A DNA stretch of 64,000 nt from Isoperla grammatica (taxonomy: Eukaryota; Arthropoda; Insecta; Plecoptera; Perlodidae), in NCBI GenBank assembly GCA_945910005.1, contig OX246747.1:8085966-8149965 (forward strand), given 5' to 3'. Shown piece after piece: positions 63,439 through 64,000 of the stretch. Each line of letters opens with the position of its first letter. Position 1 is the first letter of the stretch. Under the pieces are notes generated by a model. It was not told the DNA's origin. It saw only the letters and a program-made list of their open reading frames with translations, and ran no database searches. The position numbers and the translations under genes were made by a program.

Positions 63439-64000
63439 ATCACTCCGTGCCGCCGGTAGCGCAGCGACACCGTCGTATACCTTTCCATATACGACGGCAT
63501 GTCGATTTCTTGTCTTTAATGATTACAAAGAAGTTTATATTGGATAAGTACGATTTAATGATAAAGATAAGGTATTTTGGAAAATTGTACGATATCATTT
63601 TAAATAAAAGTCCGTTATGCCACACAGTTTCAAACGCTTTTTCTATGTCTAGAAGAAGCATACCTGTGTGCTGGTTCAAGTTGAATCACTGGGTTATATG
63701 TTCGGTGAGTTGAGTCAGTTGTGCTGAGGTTGAATGTTGCTTGCGGAAGCCGAATTGTTCTGGGATTAGTACGTTATTTTCAATTATGTGCTTGTTTAGT
63801 CGGATAAGAATAATTTTTTCTATAATCTTGCTAATATTTGACAGAAGACTAATAGGCCGATAATTCGTGACATTGTCTTGTGGTTTTCCGGGTTTTGGAA
63901 AAGCTAGGACTTTAGCTGTTTTCCAGATCTGGGGGAAGTGAGATGTCATAAGAATGTTGTTTATGAATATTGTCAAGGCGATGATGCACTTTTTTGATAG
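63439..64000 (-). pseudogene. Jockey-like LINE reverse transcriptase, continues past the window
   Basis: Frame 63686-63976 has WKTAKVLAFPKPGKPQDNVT, NYRPISLLSNISKIIEKIIL and EQFGFRKQHSTSAQLTQL (RT blocks 1-3). Frame 63440-63679 continues MLLLDIEKAFETVWHNGLLF (motif A Asp), then FVIIKDKKSTCRRIWKGIR, where homology ends at the SINE-like copy. A frameshift near 63690 lies between. The YADD block is missing. The segment 5' of this extends beyond 64000. Confidence 0.85.

Overview
The window is metazoan nuclear DNA, most likely from a marine invertebrate. A mollusc or other lophotrochozoan is my best guess, but this is an inference from repeat content and not proven. The evidence is GT-AG introns, phase-1 Ig-domain exons, animal-type transposon families (Gypsy, BEL/Pao, Jockey-like LINE, Harbinger, piggyBac, ISL2EU, hAT, Tigger/pogo, MULE with SWIM finger), several minisatellites and many TAGGCCTA-rich stretches. 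I see no bacterial operon, no rRNA and no CRISPR. Most of the window is mobile-element debris. Only three loci look like multi-exon genes that could be or recently were functional: an SGNH hydrolase (21.3-22.7 kb, minus), a SWIM plus YqaJ nuclease (33.0-35.1 kb, minus) and an immunoglobulin-domain protein (56.5-60.9 kb, minus).

Layout. 0-9 kb: a 22-bp tandem array, a decayed Gypsy gag with primer-binding site and LTR edge, and relics of Tigger, hAT and Pipsqueak-type transposases. 9-13.4 kb: an SGNH domain of LINE ORF1 type, then a decayed RCC1-repeat plus RING gene and rearranged copies of it. 13.6-18.8 kb: a Jockey-like LINE broken by a SINE-like element, itself broken by a 2,047-bp foldback element (TA duplication) and by a 906-bp TTAA element. 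19-25.6 kb: SINE-like copies, the SGNH gene, a Gypsy pol scrap and a piggyBac transposase. 26-30 kb: a RING relic, unrecognised reading frames and a TAGGCC-rich tract. 30-35.1 kb: an ISL2EU transposase (plus) facing the SWIM-YqaJ gene (minus), probably the two genes of one transposon. 35.2-39 kb: MULE/SWIM transposase copies and a 72-bp minisatellite. 40-48.5 kb: SINE-like copies, a Myb/SANT accessory gene, pieces of two Harbinger transposases (one split by a 38-bp minisatellite made from its own coding sequence), a hAT relic and MULE fragments. 49.1-55.0 kb: a 68-bp satellite split by a BEL/Pao retrotransposon with both LTRs. 55.4-56.0 kb: a 78-bp repeat and a tRNA-like inverted pair. 56.5-61.1 kb: the Ig gene. 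61.7-64 kb: Gypsy gag-protease, a SINE-like tail and a LINE reverse transcriptase cut by the window edge.

One dispersed family ties the window together; I call it the SINE-like family. About 21 copies are built from interchangeable parts: head A (starts CCTGCCCAGGGACTGC, about 170 bp), head B (starts CCCGTCTGGGCCCGG, about 75 bp, sometimes doubled), tail 1 (ACTTGGCCCTGCCCTCC through GTTAAGCCCCATTAATC) and tail 2 (CTTGCCCCTTTCCTCC through GTTAAGCCCAAATAATC). Both tails end in short ATCA repeats. Target-site duplications of 8-14 bp at several copies indicate mobilisation by a LINE. Many open frames in the window are only the translated heads of this family.
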